A stretch of DNA of 40,244 nt. It comes from a bacterium (GTDB taxonomy: Bacteria; Patescibacteriota; Microgenomatia; UBA1400; PJMF01). The notes beneath the pieces are model-generated. The model worked only from the letters and a program-made list of their open reading frames with translations, ran no database searches and had not been told where the DNA came from. Shown here piece by piece: positions 8,327 through 15,954 of this stretch (position 1 is the stretch's first letter; each line of letters begins with the position of its first letter). The stretch spans positions 1 to 40,244 of the forward strand of contig JAFRKQ010000004.1 in NCBI GenBank assembly GCA_017431625.1, read 5' to 3'. The position numbers and the translations under genes were made by a program.

Positions 8327-8650
8327 ATGGAAGCGTTGTATTTTTTCCTGGGAGTAGCTGCCAGCTGGGCCGTGTTTTCCCTCATGCACCACGATCCGGA
8401 AACGCCCGAGAAGCTACGCCGCAAGTACAAACGGACAAAGCTCGAGAATGGCTGGCTCAAGGTCAAGTTGGCAGGTATGAAGGTCAATGTGCCCGAATAC
8501 CTGGCAGCCTCCTACAAACGGCACAAATGGTTTGCGTCATGCAATCCAGATGTGTCCGAGCCACCTACGTTTTTCAAACGTCTCGCGTTGGCCACCACTA
8601 CTGTTATCCTTATCAGTAGCCCTGTTATCGCGATGGCGCTGATGAAGTGA
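8327..8650 (+). CDS. Small two-TM protein (107 aa), unknown
   Basis: ATG 8327 follows AGGAGG (8315-8320) by 6 nt. The protein has an N-terminal hydrophobic segment (MEALYFFLGVAASWAVFSLM), a basic Lys/Arg-rich middle (RRKYKRTKLENGWLKVKLAG) and a C-terminal hydrophobic segment (LALATTTVILISSPVIAMAL). It is the second gene of a two-gene transcription unit with its own promoter and terminator. The codons look C/G-ended and the signals are textbook, unlike the leaderless neighbours. No family is recognised. Start is firm; function unknown. Confidence 0.75.
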   Translation: MEALYFFLGVAASWAVFSLMHHDPETPEKLRRKYKRTKLENGWLKVKLAGMKVNVPEYLAASYKRHKWFASCNPDVSEPPTFFKRLALATTTVILISSPVIAMALMK

Positions 8651-8694
8651 TAAATGCGCCCAATCAACTCACGAACCCTTTTCCTTGTTTTTTC

Positions 8695-8722
8695 GCCGTT
8701 GGCCTTAGCCAGCGGCTTTTTT
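8695..8722 (+). terminator. Intrinsic terminator of the small-protein unit
   Basis: Stem GCCGTTGGC (8695-8703) and GCCAGCGGC (8708-8716) with one G-U pair, loop CTTA, then six T. Confidence 0.9.
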
Positions 8723-8744
8723 CGTGATGCTAAGATCTTAAGGG

Positions 8745-10967
8745 TCAACTTAGATTGTTAGGATCAGCCAAGAAAGCATTGAGAGCTTCCCGATTAACAT
8801 CGCGCGGCTTGGAGCCATTGGCCGGGCCGACAATGCCCGCCTCACACAATTGATCCAAAATTCGCGCCGCCCGCGCATAGCCTACCGACAACCGCCGTTG
8901 AATCATAGATGAAGAGGCTTGATCGTATTGAGCAAACATTTTGACTGCATCCAGGAATAAAGCGTCGCGCTCACCACCACCATCACCGCCACTGCTTCCT
9001 TTACCACCGCTGACACGGAACTTAGTGGTGACATCATCCACATACTGTGGCTGCCAGTGTTGAGACTTGAGGAAATTGGTCAGATTGCGGGCGTCGGTAT
9101 CGCTCACCAGTGTACCTTGCACCCGGATAGGTTTGGCTTGATCAGGCGGCAAATAGAGCATGTCACCGTGCCCCAAAAGCTTTTCGGCGCCCACCGAGTC
9201 AAGCACCACTCGCGAGTCCATCACTGAGGCGACATTAAAGGCAATCCGTGTGGGGATATTGGCCTTAATCAAACCAGTAATGACATTGACTGAGGGACGT
9301 TGCGTGGCCAGCACCAAATGAATTCCGACCGCCCGCGCCATCTGGGCAAGTCTGGTCACTGATTCTTCCACATCATTGGGCGCAAACATCATGATATCAG
9401 CAAACTCATCAATAACAATCACGATTTTAGGCAGGGGTGGCACGTCATATAACTGATTGAAAGAATCAATGTTACGCACGCCATGTTCTGAAAGCAATTG
9501 ATAACGACGATCCATTTCGCCACACGCCCACTTGAGCGCGGAGACGACTTTTTGTGCCTCAACAATCACTGGCGTTAGTAGATGAGGAATATCCTGATAC
9601 ATTGTCAACTCCACTCGTTTGGGATCAACGAGAATCAGCTGCAACTCTTCTGGTGAACAGCGAAAAAGTAGCGAACACAAAAAGGAATTGATACCCACTG
9701 ATTTACCAGAACCAGTGGCACCGGCAATCAGAACATGCGGCATACGGGCAATATCACCTACTACTTGCTGACCATTGACGTCAATCCCCATCGCCACGGC
9801 TAGTTTGGAGGGGTGGTCTTTGAGTGAAGGCTGAGAAAGCATTTTGCGCAAAGTCACAAAGGCCGCTCGACGATTGGGGACCTCGATGCCGACTAAAGAT
9901 TTGCCAGCGATTGGCGCTTCAATTCTGATCTGACCTGTGGGCGCCGCCAAGGCCAGCGCCAAATCAGTCGCCAAAGCCGTAATCCGTGACAGCTTGGTGC
10001 CCATAGCAATTTCCAAGGCGTATTGAGTCACCGATGGCCCACGATTGATCTCTACCACCCGAGCACGCACGCCAAAAGAGTCAAGAGTATTTTCGATAAT
10101 TTGGGCATTGGCATTGATGTCACCACGGTCAGCCTCACCACCATCAATGGCCTCAAACAAATCCAAAGTGGGATAAACCCAAGGCTTTTTTTCTGCCGGT
10201 TGATCAGGGTCAGGATGTTCCGGCTCAAAGGTGGGTTTTTTGATCTCCCCCAAAAGATCAATTTTGTCAAAAGTGTTAATGTGCTCTTGTTTTTCGTCAA
10301 CCGTCTCAGCATAGGTCTCGGCTGGCGCGGTCATGATCTCTTGATTTTTGGCAAATTTTTCGTCATCAAGACCGCTCATTTTGATGGCCGCTGTTTCTGG
10401 CTCAGGATTATCTGTCGTAGCGTCGTTTTGTCTGACGTATTCAACTTCTTGTTGGTCTTGTTCGGCCTCAGCCAAAACAGGAACCATCGCTTTTTGTACT
10501 TGACGCTCAGTGACCCACGCGTGCCACCAGTCAGAAATATCTTTGGCTGAGATTTGCCACAAAACTAATTGACCGCCAATAATCAAGCACAAAAATATCA
10601 GATAAGCACCAGGACGAGTGATGAGCCCTCCCAAGGCATTAATGGCACCACCACCTACGGTACTTTGAGCAGAAAATCCCGTAACACCAAGAAAAAATAG
10701 GACAGTACCCAGCAGAAGGGTGGGTCGTGACCAGATCCAGCGAGTCCGAAAGCATACCAGCCCTAAGTGCAAAAATAAAAATGGCAACACCAAAGCACCA
10801 GCGCCAAAATTGACCACCAACATTAAATTGAGGGAACGGAAAAATTGGGTGGTACGCAAAAAAGAGACCATCACTAGCATTGCTAGGCCGCAAAAAAGTA
10901 CCCCCAAAACCGAAGTCCAAACATCATTATTGACGGCTTGTTTTTTGGTTTTTTTCCTTCTTGCCAT
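8745..10967 (-). CDS. ftsK: DNA translocase FtsK/SpoIIIE
   Basis: This hexameric membrane-anchored dsDNA pump clears and aligns chromosomes at the division septum. The 740 residues comprise four N-terminal membrane segments (about 18-39, 49-72, 81-97, 119-138), an acidic linker (~160-260), the alpha domain (~262-390), the RecA-like motor with Walker A GATGSGKS (416-423) and Walker B IVIVIDEFAD (~515-524), and a winged-helix gamma domain (~665-735, QRRLSVGYARAARILDQL) that would read orienting sequences. TAAAAT (10974-10979) lies 6 nt before ATG 10967, so it is leaderless. It is convergent with the small-protein unit. The assignment is secure. Confidence 0.97.
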   Translation of the reverse strand: MARRKKTKKQAVNNDVWTSVLGVLFCGLAMLVMVSFLRTTQFFRSLNLMLVVNFGAGALVLPFLFLHLGLVCFRTRWIWSRPTLLLGTVLFFLGVTGFSAQSTVGGGAINALGGLITRPGAYLIFLCLIIGGQLVLWQISAKDISDWWHAWVTERQVQKAMVPVLAEAEQDQQEVEYVRQNDATTDNPEPETAAIKMSGLDDEKFAKNQEIMTAPAETYAETVDEKQEHINTFDKIDLLGEIKKPTFEPEHPDPDQPAEKKPWVYPTLDLFEAIDGGEADRGDINANAQIIENTLDSFGVRARVVEINRGPSVTQYALEIAMGTKLSRITALATDLALALAAPTGQIRIEAPIAGKSLVGIEVPNRRAAFVTLRKMLSQPSLKDHPSKLAVAMGIDVNGQQVVGDIARMPHVLIAGATGSGKSVGINSFLCSLLFRCSPEELQLILVDPKRVELTMYQDIPHLLTPVIVEAQKVVSALKWACGEMDRRYQLLSEHGVRNIDSFNQLYDVPPLPKIVIVIDEFADIMMFAPNDVEESVTRLAQMARAVGIHLVLATQRPSVNVITGLIKANIPTRIAFNVASVMDSRVVLDSVGAEKLLGHGDMLYLPPDQAKPIRVQGTLVSDTDARNLTNFLKSQHWQPQYVDDVTTKFRVSGGKGSSGGDGGGERDALFLDAVKMFAQYDQASSSMIQRRLSVGYARAARILDQLCEAGIVGPANGSKPRDVNREALNAFLADPNNLS

Positions 10968-10973
10968 ACCCTT

Positions 10974-10979
10974 ATTTTA
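10974..10979 (-). promoter_or_regulatory. -10 box of ftsK
   Basis: Extended -10 TGATAAAAT, 6 nt before ATG 10967. The 257 bp between ftsK and the next gene (10968-11224) otherwise show nothing I can name. Confidence 0.55.
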
Positions 10980-11224
10980 TCACACTTTCTTCTATTTCGG
11001 CAGGAGATTTTCTAACTAGTCCAAAAACTATAAGTCATTGACAAAGACAGACATTTATCAAGTTCCAACCTCTTTATACATCCAAACATAAGGGTCAATC
11101 AAACAGTAGTTGGTAGTCAAAACTATAGAGTTCGCGGCTCTTTAACACTACTTCTTTGCTCAAAGACTCACGACTAGCCTTTATTCTCTGATATACAGTG
11201 AACAACAAGCCTGAAGTCTAACTT

Positions 11225-11854
11225 TCAGTGAGAGCGACGGTTTTCATCACGCCAGCCTTTTTGCTCCCAGGGCAAAATCCAAACAGTCGCTGTACCATTG
11301 ATAAACTCACCGGCAGGTACATCATCACCATTCCAAGAGTCCACTTGATAGACGAGTTCGCCATCAATATCGGCCGGTACTTTCCAAGGAGCCGCGAGTA
11401 CCACAAAAGCTGCATTCTCACTTAAGGGTTGGAGGGTCGTTTCTGGCAGCTGGAGAAGCAACAAATCATCAAGTGTTTTGGGTACAAAATTTTCAAAACG
11501 CCAGCGATCCACCTGATAGTATTCCTGACCGGGATCCAGACTCGTGACTGGTCGACCGTCGGTCGTAAAAATTAGTGATTGGCTGATCAAGACATCTGCA
11601 CTACTACTGGCAGTAATCTTTTGCCAATGAGGTGGATTGAAACTGCTACTTTCTAGGTCAGCAACATTCATCGGCATCAGTGACGAAGCGACAAAAGGTG
11701 ATGAATGCTGAGTCAGCGATTGGCGATGAGATAAACCAGCGGCAATGATGACCAAAAGCAAACACACCACGATGCCAAAACAACTATACCAAAAACTACT
11801 CAAAAAAAAGTCAAGTAAACGAGATTTGAGACCGATGGCTTGTGTTTTTAGCAT
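11225..11854 (-). CDS. Single-TM extracytoplasmic protein, unknown (209 aa)
   Basis: A basic N-terminus (MLKTQAIGLKSRLLD) is followed by one strong membrane segment (about 17-42, FFLSSFWYSCFGIVVCLLLV...). The remaining ~165 residues are polar and should lie outside the cytoplasm. They contain a region with beta-strand character (QEYYQVDRWRFENFVPKTL; VYQVDSWNGDDVPAGEF). I recognise no domain. The gene has a TTGACA promoter with a short AT-rich leader, and is the last in the minus-strand series after the coiled-coil pair, but with its own promoter. Confidence 0.75.
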   Translation of the reverse strand: MLKTQAIGLKSRLLDFFLSSFWYSCFGIVVCLLLVIIAAGLSHRQSLTQHSSPFVASSLMPMNVADLESSSFNPPHWQKITASSSADVLISQSLIFTTDGRPVTSLDPGQEYYQVDRWRFENFVPKTLDDLLLLQLPETTLQPLSENAAFVVLAAPWKVPADIDGELVYQVDSWNGDDVPAGEFINGTATVWILPWEQKGWRDENRRSH

Positions 11855-11890
11855 TAATTAATCTTATTAATTATTAATTAAATCAATGAT

Positions 11891-11919
11891 AATATATCAC
11901 AAAGTGTCAATTTTGTCAA
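11891..11919 (-). promoter_or_regulatory. Promoter of the 209-aa membrane protein
   Basis: TTGACA (complement of 11914-11919), 17-bp spacer, TATATT (complement of 11891-11896). The spacer is strikingly similar to that of an orphan promoter at 25516-25544. The ~30-nt leader is an AT-rich inverted repeat built from TTAATTAAT units. Confidence 0.75.
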
Positions 11920-12000
11920 GATAAAACCACAAAAAGACAGCCAACGACCAAAAGTCACCAACACACAAATACTTTTTGTCAAAAGACACTCAAGCGACAA

Positions 12001-14775
12001 CTAACCCATAAAAGGCAAAACAACAGTCTCCTCTTCGCGAGCTTGACGTGGCTGCGGGCTCGAAAAAGTGTCACCTACAGGCAAGTGAGGATTGAGTACC
12101 ATCACTCCCGGTTCTGGTGCTGGCGGCACGGGAATAGCGGTCTGGTCAGCACTGGAGTTGACGGCTACCGGCTGTGAGGCCGGAATGGCTGACACTGGAT
12201 TGAGATCTGGCAGACGAACTGGCATTGGTGGGGCGGAACCAATAGCTGGTTGCTCATCACCAGTTGGCGGCGTCACCAAAGTAGTCGGTCCGCTAATAGG
12301 TGTCGATTGCACTAGCGGTGCCGTGTCAGTAGGCGGCATGGAGGATGTTTGAGCCACCGAAGGTTGCGCGTGCAGCTGAGCCGAGAAAGAGTTGAGTCCT
12401 ACCAGAGCCGTTTGCAACTGCTGGCCAATTTGGAGAAAATCCAGCTGTTGACCTGTTAGTAGACGAGATCCAGGAGTCAAGCGACTATGAGTAATACCCA
12501 AAAGCGACAAACTCGAAGGACGCGGGGCTGGTGCCGACTCTTCCGCTAAGGCAGCTGGCGCTGTCTCGGCTGTAGTGACTGTCAGTTCACTCACTACGGG
12601 GACTGGATCCGTAACCACAGGCTCGGTCATGGCCGGTGCTGGCGCCGGGACAATCACCTCCGGGGTGGGGATCGAAGTAGTCGCCGTCTCAGGAGTGGCA
12701 TTTATCGAAGCACCAACAGCGCTATCAGCATTAGTCACGGGAGTGCTTGCATTGGCTGGCACCGCAATGAGATTGGGGTCAATATTCGCCTGATCAAGCA
12801 AACGCTTGGCTTGCCAATTCTCTTGCTTGAGACCAGCATTATGAATCCGCAGTTCTTCATTCTCAGTTTCCAAACGAGAAGCATAGGCCTGCAAATCTGC
12901 CACCTGACTACCAATCTTATCAAGACGTAAGTGGCTGGTTTCGAGTTCTGATTTGAGTCTGTCAGCCTGATTCTTAAGTTGTTCATCAACTCTGACCTTG
13001 AAGGCATCAAACTCGTGGACAAGAGTCTCGACTTTTTCCAACCGTTCATCTATAGTCACCAATTGAGTTTTGACCACTTGAGCTTGAGAGGTGAGCTGAG
13101 CCAAGGCAGTTGTCTGGACTTGATCAATACGAGTCTGATCAGTCTTGATATCGGTGAGTTGGCGTGAGAGTTGATGAAATCGCTCTTCAAAGTCACGCCT
13201 AGCTTTACTCAAATTGGTGTCAGCCGTCTCTACTTGTTTACTCGCCGATTTGGCAATGGCCTCAAATTGGTCACGCAAGGTAGTCAATTTTTTGTTTTGG
13301 TCCTGATCCTTGCTTGTTTGTAGTTTTTTGAAGGTGGACACTGCCTCGTCCAAAGCGGTAATTTTCAGCTTAAAGTCCTGCGAATTTTTACCCAACTGAT
13401 CGCGAACTTCTTGATGAAGTTTGGTTAATTGATCACGCAGTCCTTGTGCCCGAGTACTACTGGTCTGCTTTTCTTTTTCCAGTTTACTTTCGAGTTGATC
13501 AGCAATCTTGGTAAAACTAGAAATCGACGTTTCCCCCAGCTGGCGAATACCACTAGCAGTGGTCTGTTCCAATTTCACCAAACGTTGGGTCGTGAGACTC
13601 AGGTCGTGAGTGAGCGTGTCAATCGTCTGAGCTGCAATCGTCAAATCGCGCGACATTGAGTCTAGCCGTGTTTGTTGGGGGTCAGTCAGGCGGTGCAAAG
13701 ATCGCTGGAGCTCGTCCAAACGGGTGTCAATTGAGTCACAACGGCTATCAACATATTCGTGATTGGCCGCAATCATCATTGGCACTGACTGGAGTGACGA
13801 GGCCACCGGTTCCACCTCATCAAGTGTCTCGTGCTTATCTGTCTGTTGAGTGGGCGGGCGCTCAGTATCAGTTGTGACCTGTTTGTCAGACAAGTCAGTT
13901 ACAATGGGGACAAGTGAGGTTAAAAACAATTTTTGTTGCTGTTCACTCAGACGCAAACCGCCTTTTTGCAAGTCATCAAGCACCGCCTTGAGGCTATCCT
14001 CAGCGTCAATGCCCGCGGCAATATCAGCCTTAACCTCACGGCGTTGATCGGCTCCCAAAAGCTCCAGCGCCAAATCCGCCAGTTGCTTTTGCCAATCGGC
14101 AAAACCTATCACCTGCTGATAATCATGCCGTCCCAAAACTTCCCACGCGGCCAGCATTCGATACCAATTATTACCAGTGGCAAAACTCTCTAGCAAATCG
14201 GCCACATGATGACCAAGCTCAAGTCGCAAACGCTGGACATCAGCCACGATACCGCGCCATTCGGACTCGAGTTTTTTGATTTGCGCGTCATTGATACCAG
14301 CAAAAATTTCATCCAGACTCGCGGCCACTGATTGGTAGGAATGATCATCACTTATCAAGCCGTCTAGAATTGCTAGCAGGTTGGGAACAAAATTGTCCTT
14401 GTCTAGTGGTAGATCAGCCAAAACTTGCAGACGCTGCTTTTCGTCTTGCAGTGTTTGTTTGATGCGATCTATATCCAAGTCCGCCGTATCATTATTGACT
14501 GTCTCCTGGACCGCAAGACCAGTGAGAGGGTCAAAAAACTCTTCATCTTGTCTCTTGGTAGCTTTCTTGGTCTTGCTAGCAGCGGTTTTTTTGTCTGACT
14601 TTTCAACCGATGTGTCTTTTTTGGCGGCGACAGTATCAAGAGAAACTGCACCCAAGTCACTGATGGCCGGCTTAGTAGTTGGCAGGCTCGTTTTGGCCAC
14701 CGCTAAGGCTGATTCCCCCTCGCGTGCAGGCAGTGGGCTGCTGAGATCTTCGATCGTGACTTGAGTCGTCTTCAT
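12001..14775 (-). CDS. Large coiled-coil protein with Pro/Ala/Thr-rich tail (924 aa), unknown
   Basis: Three regions are visible. Residues 1-~85 are polar and Lys-rich. About 95-300 form a helical, possibly globular domain (DIDRIKQTLQDEKQRL...; YQQVIGFADWQKQLADLAL). About 330-690 are a long heptad-like coiled coil full of Leu, Gln, Lys and Asp (for example LDELQRSLHRL; LDKIGSQVADLQAYASRLE). The last ~230 residues are a Pro/Ala/Thr/Val-rich disordered tail ending in EEETVVLPFMG. There is no signal peptide or membrane segment, so it should be cytoplasmic. It starts 5 nt after the stop of the 199-residue protein gene and is surely co-transcribed with it. A scaffold or filament role is possible but unproven. 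Confidence 0.85.
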   Translation of the reverse strand: MKTTQVTIEDLSSPLPAREGESALAVAKTSLPTTKPAISDLGAVSLDTVAAKKDTSVEKSDKKTAASKTKKATKRQDEEFFDPLTGLAVQETVNNDTADLDIDRIKQTLQDEKQRLQVLADLPLDKDNFVPNLLAILDGLISDDHSYQSVAASLDEIFAGINDAQIKKLESEWRGIVADVQRLRLELGHHVADLLESFATGNNWYRMLAAWEVLGRHDYQQVIGFADWQKQLADLALELLGADQRREVKADIAAGIDAEDSLKAVLDDLQKGGLRLSEQQQKLFLTSLVPIVTDLSDKQVTTDTERPPTQQTDKHETLDEVEPVASSLQSVPMMIAANHEYVDSRCDSIDTRLDELQRSLHRLTDPQQTRLDSMSRDLTIAAQTIDTLTHDLSLTTQRLVKLEQTTASGIRQLGETSISSFTKIADQLESKLEKEKQTSSTRAQGLRDQLTKLHQEVRDQLGKNSQDFKLKITALDEAVSTFKKLQTSKDQDQNKKLTTLRDQFEAIAKSASKQVETADTNLSKARRDFEERFHQLSRQLTDIKTDQTRIDQVQTTALAQLTSQAQVVKTQLVTIDERLEKVETLVHEFDAFKVRVDEQLKNQADRLKSELETSHLRLDKIGSQVADLQAYASRLETENEELRIHNAGLKQENWQAKRLLDQANIDPNLIAVPANASTPVTNADSAVGASINATPETATTSIPTPEVIVPAPAPAMTEPVVTDPVPVVSELTVTTAETAPAALAEESAPAPRPSSLSLLGITHSRLTPGSRLLTGQQLDFLQIGQQLQTALVGLNSFSAQLHAQPSVAQTSSMPPTDTAPLVQSTPISGPTTLVTPPTGDEQPAIGSAPPMPVRLPDLNPVSAIPASQPVAVNSSADQTAIPVPPAPEPGVMVLNPHLPVGDTFSSPQPRQAREEETVVLPFMG

Positions 14776-14780
14776 AGAGG

Positions 14781-15380
14781 TTACTGGTTGCTATTCCACC
14801 CTTTCTTCAAAACACTACTCAGTAAACTGTTAGCTTTTGGTAAACCTGCTGACGCTGGAGCGGGCGCAGGGGTGGGTGGGGTTACTGGCATCACTGGCGC
14901 CACCTCAGGTGCAGGTGCCACTTCGGGCGTAGGCATCACGACCGCTGGCGCAGGCTCAGGAGTGCTGGTAGGAGGTGCGATCGGCAAGCTCTCATCCAGA
15001 CCATTATTGGCCGCCATGCTAGGCTCACTCACAGGAGGCAAACCTGACAAATCAGTTACACTACTAGAACTAGCGCTCAAATCCGGTAAGATAGGGGCCA
15101 CGGGTTCACCAGCAGGCATCGGCGGCATCACCATCTCAGGCATAGATGACATCGCTGGCTGTCCTACGGGTGTCGCTGGCATCGCAGGTGCCGCTGCCGT
15201 GGTATTCATCGGATTGGACTCCGGTAAAGTGACATTCATTGGGACTACTGTTTGTGGTGGCATCATCTGCGGACCAGCCACAGGCGCTGTTGTTTGAGCT
15301 TGACTCAAGGTGTCAACAATAGCTTGTCGCAAATCAGCCAAGGCTTTTTCAATCTGAGGGCTGAGACTTTGATCGTTCAT
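14781..15380 (-). CDS. Pro/Ala/Met-rich small protein (199 aa), partner of the coiled-coil protein
   Basis: A short N-terminal helix (SPQIEKALADLRQAIVDTLS, about residues 7-26) is followed by ~140 residues dominated by P, A, V, M and T (many PxxP and MPP motifs). A short C-terminal segment (LLSSVLKKGWNSNQ) may form a second helix. There is no signal peptide or membrane segment. It is the first gene of a two-gene operon with the 924-residue coiled-coil protein, 5 nt apart. The shared composition of its middle with the tail of that protein suggests the two act together. The family is not recognised. Confidence 0.8.
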   Translation of the reverse strand: MNDQSLSPQIEKALADLRQAIVDTLSQAQTTAPVAGPQMMPPQTVVPMNVTLPESNPMNTTAAAPAMPATPVGQPAMSSMPEMVMPPMPAGEPVAPILPDLSASSSSVTDLSGLPPVSEPSMAANNGLDESLPIAPPTSTPEPAPAVVMPTPEVAPAPEVAPVMPVTPPTPAPAPASAGLPKANSLLSSVLKKGWNSNQ

Positions 15381-15411
15381 AATATTCTTCCCACTGCTAC
15401 TTAATTTTTAC

Positions 15412-15440
15412 ATTATAACTAAATTTACAAGATTTTGCAA
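15412..15440 (-). promoter_or_regulatory. Promoter of the 199-aa/924-aa operon
   Basis: TTGCAA (complement of 15435-15440), 17-bp spacer, TATAAT (complement of 15412-15417), then a leader of about 25 nt before ATG 15380 with only a weak GGGA Shine-Dalgarno. Confidence 0.75.
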
Positions 15441-15479
15441 GTAGCAGTTTTTGTTAGTATTTTTGTGTGAGTAGGCACG

Positions 15480-15509
15480 AAAAACATCCCTCATGATGAT
15501 GAGGGATGT
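15480..15509 (-). terminator. Intrinsic terminator of the 53-aa peptide gene
   Basis: Perfect 11-bp stem ACATCCCTCAT / ATGAGGGATGT with a four-base loop, followed on the minus strand by five T. Confidence 0.9.
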
Positions 15510-15521
15510 ATTAGGATAGAA

Positions 15522-15683
15522 TTATTGGAGGATGCCAGCCAGCCACATGCATGTCTGGCCCGCTGCATAGGTGCTCAGCAGTGCGGCCGCCAACGTGATG
15601 AAGCGCATAAATTTCTGCTTGGTTTTGTGACGCACTCTGATGAGGTGTCCAAAAGGGTGCAAATAAATCCGTTCGCATCGCAT
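15522..15683 (-). CDS. Small basic single-TM peptide (53 aa), unknown
   Basis: ATG 15683 is preceded by AAAGGAGG 8 nt away, a full TTGACA-17-TATAAT promoter upstream and a perfect terminator downstream, so a real short gene is well supported. The protein is basic at the N-terminus (MRCERIYLHPFGHLIRVRHK) and then has one hydrophobic segment (RFITLAAALLSTYAAG...MWLAGIL). It has two cysteines, at residues 3 and ~45. An overlapping frame from the ATG 5 nt downstream (ending 15511) gives a non-hydrophobic 55-residue protein and is less plausible because its Shine-Dalgarno spacing is poor. No family is recognised. Confidence 0.65.
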   Translation of the reverse strand: MRCERIYLHPFGHLIRVRHKTKQKFMRFITLAAALLSTYAAGQTCMWLAGILQ

Positions 15684-15756
15684 TGTCATTACCTCCTTTT
15701 TTTAAGATCAAGTCGATGTGGTAGCGCGATTGCTTTTTACCGACTCAGTAACAATG

Positions 15757-15785
15757 ATTATAACATATAAATTACTATTTGTCAA
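15757..15785 (-). promoter_or_regulatory. Consensus promoter of the 53-aa peptide gene
   Basis: TTGACA (complement of 15780-15785), 17-bp spacer, TATAAT (complement of 15757-15762). The leader is about 65 nt and ends in a strong Shine-Dalgarno site. Confidence 0.85.
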
Positions 15786-15815
15786 GCGTTTATAATAATT
15801 AGTTATGAATATTTC

Positions 15816-15839
15816 TGCGGAGCTCCGCACCGAGCTCGG
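15816..15839. repeat. REP-like GC-rich palindromic element
   Basis: Two adjacent palindromes, TGCGGAGCTCCGCA (15816-15829) and CCGAGCTCGG (15830-15839), stand in AT-rich DNA downstream of dnaG. The same words recur at 18961-19012 and, degraded, near 37422-37444. Confidence 0.6.
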
Positions 15840-15954
15840 CATTTTTTAAAAGTAGACAAAATGTGAACAATTTAAGATTTATGTTAAACGCGTGTTAAAC
15901 GCCTACATCTGGTTTTTGGTGACAAAAATGGCGTTTTTGTTATTTGAGTACATC

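Noticed and set aside
8004-8357. 117-residue open frame beginning at a TTG
   Set aside because: Its second half is out of frame with the Shine-Dalgarno-led 59-residue gene and the following 107-residue gene; it has no start signal and an odd Arg/Cys-rich composition typical of a shadow frame.
10968-11224. Possible tRNA or small RNA upstream of ftsK
   Set aside because: No T-loop GTTCRA motif with a cloverleaf, no promoter-terminator pair; nothing identifiable.
15511-15668. Alternative 52-55-residue frame on the minus strand over the 53-aa peptide gene
   Set aside because: Its ATG is 5 nt further from the Shine-Dalgarno site and the product is not membrane-like, whereas the other frame has ideal spacing and a clean TM segment.
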